A stretch of DNA of 64,000 bases from Lentibacter sp. XHP0401 (lineage in GTDB: Bacteria > Pseudomonadota > Alphaproteobacteria > Rhodobacterales > Rhodobacteraceae). Position numbers and translations under genes: made by a program. Numbering within the stretch: position 1 is the first letter of the stretch; the number at the start of each line of letters is the position of its first letter. Location of the stretch: NCBI RefSeq assembly GCF_025751535.1, contig NZ_JAOWLC010000010.1, positions 1 to 64,000 on the forward strand, given 5' to 3'. The notes under the pieces are model-generated. The model did no database searches. It saw only the letters and a program-made list of their open reading frames with translations, and was not told the DNA's origin. Positions 62,626-64,000 of this stretch are shown here, in pieces.

Positions 62626-62660
62626 AAGGCGCGTCCCGACCATACGGGGCGCGCCTTTTT
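62626..62660 (+). terminator. Intrinsic terminator of mdh
   Basis: Perfect 8-bp arms (62626-62633 and 62650-62657), extended inwards by CCC/GGG, are followed by a T run. It is 23 bases past the mdh stop. Confidence 0.88.
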
Positions 62661-62733
62661 CATTCAGCGGTTGTGCTCCCCTGCCCCCCGCCTAAACTGC
62701 CTGCATGTTGCAATAGGTGCCAAGGCGTTTCCC

Positions 62734-64000
62734 ATGTTCAATTTCTTCATCCGCACAGTTACCGCCCTAGCGCTCACAGGCCTCGCGGCCCCTGCTCTGG
62801 CCGCACCAAGCTTGCAAGAGCGCCTTGCCAACCCGCCTGCAAACGCCTTTGAACATGGCACATTGCAAGTGCTCCGCGCTGTCGAAACCTCGCTGCAAAG
62901 CCGCTATGAATATGGTCTTGGGGATAGCTTCTCGCGCACCCCCGTCATCCGCCTGCCCCTCCCCGGCGGGCCAAACCCGAGCCCGAAACAGGTCGCGCCC
63001 GACACCCTCAGCCATATCATCGACACGCTCCTGAGAGATCTCAACGCCGCCCGCGCCACGCTCGCCACTGCCAGCCCCGAGCCTTTCAACATGCCGCTTG
63101 CCGACATCTGGCTTGATTCCAACATGAACGGCACGCAAGACAGGGGTGAAAGCGTTGTCGAGCTACTGGGAGAAAGCCTCATGGGCCGCCGCGCCATGCG
63201 CGTGTTTTCATCCGACAACGTGGTCTTCAACCCGCCCACAATCCGCTTTGACGAAGCCGATCACGCATGGCTCACCGCCTACACCCACATGATCAGCGGC
63301 GCGCTCAACACCTACCGCGCCTATGATCCGGCCCCCGTTATGGCCGATTTGGCCGAAGCCCGCGCAGCCTTGCAAAATGTGCCCGAGCTGCCCGAATACT
63401 ACGATCTGGATGCGATCCGCGCCAAGTTGGAAACCTTGCGCCCGCAATATAAGGAGGCGCAAGACAAGGCCGCAGAAACCAGCAGCGAGCAACGCGCCGC
63501 TTTCGATGCTCTGAACCAGCTCCGCGAAGACATCAAAAAGGTGGAAGCGTCAGATGCGGCTGACAAAGACGCGCGCCTCCTCATGCTCACCAAAGAACAA
63601 TCACTCCTGGAGAAAACACGCGACATCGCACTCGAAAAATTCCGCGTCGCCAATACGCTACAAAACACCCTGCGCGCCGAAATACGCAGCCTCGAACAAC
63701 AGCTCCCCGAAACCCGCCGCCGCGGTTTCGACCCGGGCGAGTTCTCTACCCAGATCGACACTGTTTACATCCTTCTCACCGCCCTCGCCCAACAGCCAGA
63801 TCCGGCACGTATCAAAACGGCTGTCGCCCACTGGCGCCATATGATTGCGCAGAACCGTATCTTCTGGGCGCAGGTCGAGGAAGAAACCGACAATGAAAAC
63901 GAGTGGATTCCCAACAGCCGCCAAACTTCGGCGCTGCCCTTCGAGGTGACGCCCGACATGGTCGAAACCTGGCAAACCATCCTTGCCGAAGGCGAAGCCC
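62734..64000 (+). CDS. Secreted protein with coiled coil and EF-hand-like loop (3' end missing)
   Basis: The frame is open from ATG 62734 to the window edge (422 codons). The protein has a signal peptide (about 1-23, APALA) and a loop DSNMNGTQDRGE near residue 130 whose Asp, Asn, Asn, Asp and Glu match EF-hand calcium positions 1, 3, 5, 9 and 12. A long charged region (about 220-330) looks like coiled coil. I recognise no named family. The C-terminus lies outside the window. Confidence 0.75.
   Translation, partial: MFNFFIRTVTALALTGLAAPALAAPSLQERLANPPANAFEHGTLQVLRAVETSLQSRYEYGLGDSFSRTPVIRLPLPGGPNPSPKQVAPDTLSHIIDTLLRDLNAARATLATASPEPFNMPLADIWLDSNMNGTQDRGESVVELLGESLMGRRAMRVFSSDNVVFNPPTIRFDEADHAWLTAYTHMISGALNTYRAYDPAPVMADLAEARAALQNVPELPEYYDLDAIRAKLETLRPQYKEAQDKAAETSSEQRAAFDALNQLREDIKKVEASDAADKDARLLMLTKEQSLLEKTRDIALEKFRVANTLQNTLRAEIRSLEQQLPETRRRGFDPGEFSTQIDTVYILLTALAQQPDPARIKTAVAHWRHMIAQNRIFWAQVEEETDNENEWIPNSRQTSALPFEVTPDMVETWQTILAEGEA

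Overview
This 64 kb window is a stretch of chromosome from an alphaproteobacterium of the order Rhodobacterales, most likely the Roseobacter group. The evidence is: high GC content; a sdhCDAB operon with mesaconyl-CoA hydratase, NnrU and malyl-CoA thioesterase genes upstream; crotonyl-CoA carboxylase/reductase and ethylmalonyl-CoA mutase genes; a LuxR/LuxI quorum-sensing pair; CtrA-like boxes; and an FtsY start of the type seen in this order. Genes fill nearly the whole window. No gap exceeds 300 bases, and I see no tRNA, rRNA, insertion sequence, prophage or CRISPR array.

Layout. 1-6.7 kb: the 5' end of ftsY ending in a Pro-Glu hexanucleotide repeat, a lytic transglycosylase, a YhhN membrane protein, an orphan fused NuoE/NuoF-type diaphorase, an AlkB-like hydroxylase, SseB and a DNA glycosylase. 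6.7-10.8 kb: capsule-export ATPase and KpsE-like protein, then phosphomannomutase. 10.9-16.5 kb: M3 peptidase, MoeB-like protein, dUTPase, CoaBC, ChaN. 16.6-22.1 kb: GST, ComM, hydrolase, GshB, YraN, RsmI. 22.1-28.5 kb: LpoA-like lipoprotein, GlnD, MurJ, and a rhomboid that lacks its catalytic residues. 28.6-34.8 kb: TrpS, VOC protein, class IV aminotransferase, Usp, ClpP-like protease, MtfA, NfuA, TsaB, RimI. 34.9-39.6 kb: a complete nucleoside-type BMP ABC transporter. 39.7-41.4 kb: TauE/SafE exporter with its TIGR02186 partner. 41.4-44.8 kb: a decayed SDR gene, a helicase, luxI, luxR and a small ORF overlapping luxR, with a CtrA-like box upstream. 44.9-64 kb: central carbon metabolism (ccr, plsB-like, ecm, deoD, the sdh operon, mch, mcl2, mdh) ending in a truncated secreted protein.

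How they work together. ccr, ecm, mch, mcl2, sdhCDAB and mdh together cover much of the ethylmalonyl-CoA pathway and its outlet into the TCA cycle, the route such bacteria use to assimilate acetate without isocitrate lyase. LuxI/LuxR probably form a cell-density circuit tied to the CtrA phosphorelay, because a near-perfect CtrA box lies just upstream of the operon. A related box precedes comM, a gene of DNA uptake.

The most interesting signals are: the luxI Shine-Dalgarno inside a perfect 6-bp inverted repeat; the CtrA-type box at the quorum-sensing operon; a three-copy family of paired-hairpin intergenic elements; the rhomboid pseudoprotease; the SDR remnant fused to the helicase operon; tandem GTGATCAC palindromes upstream of sdhC; and the LpoA and GlnD reading frames separated by one in-frame stop codon.
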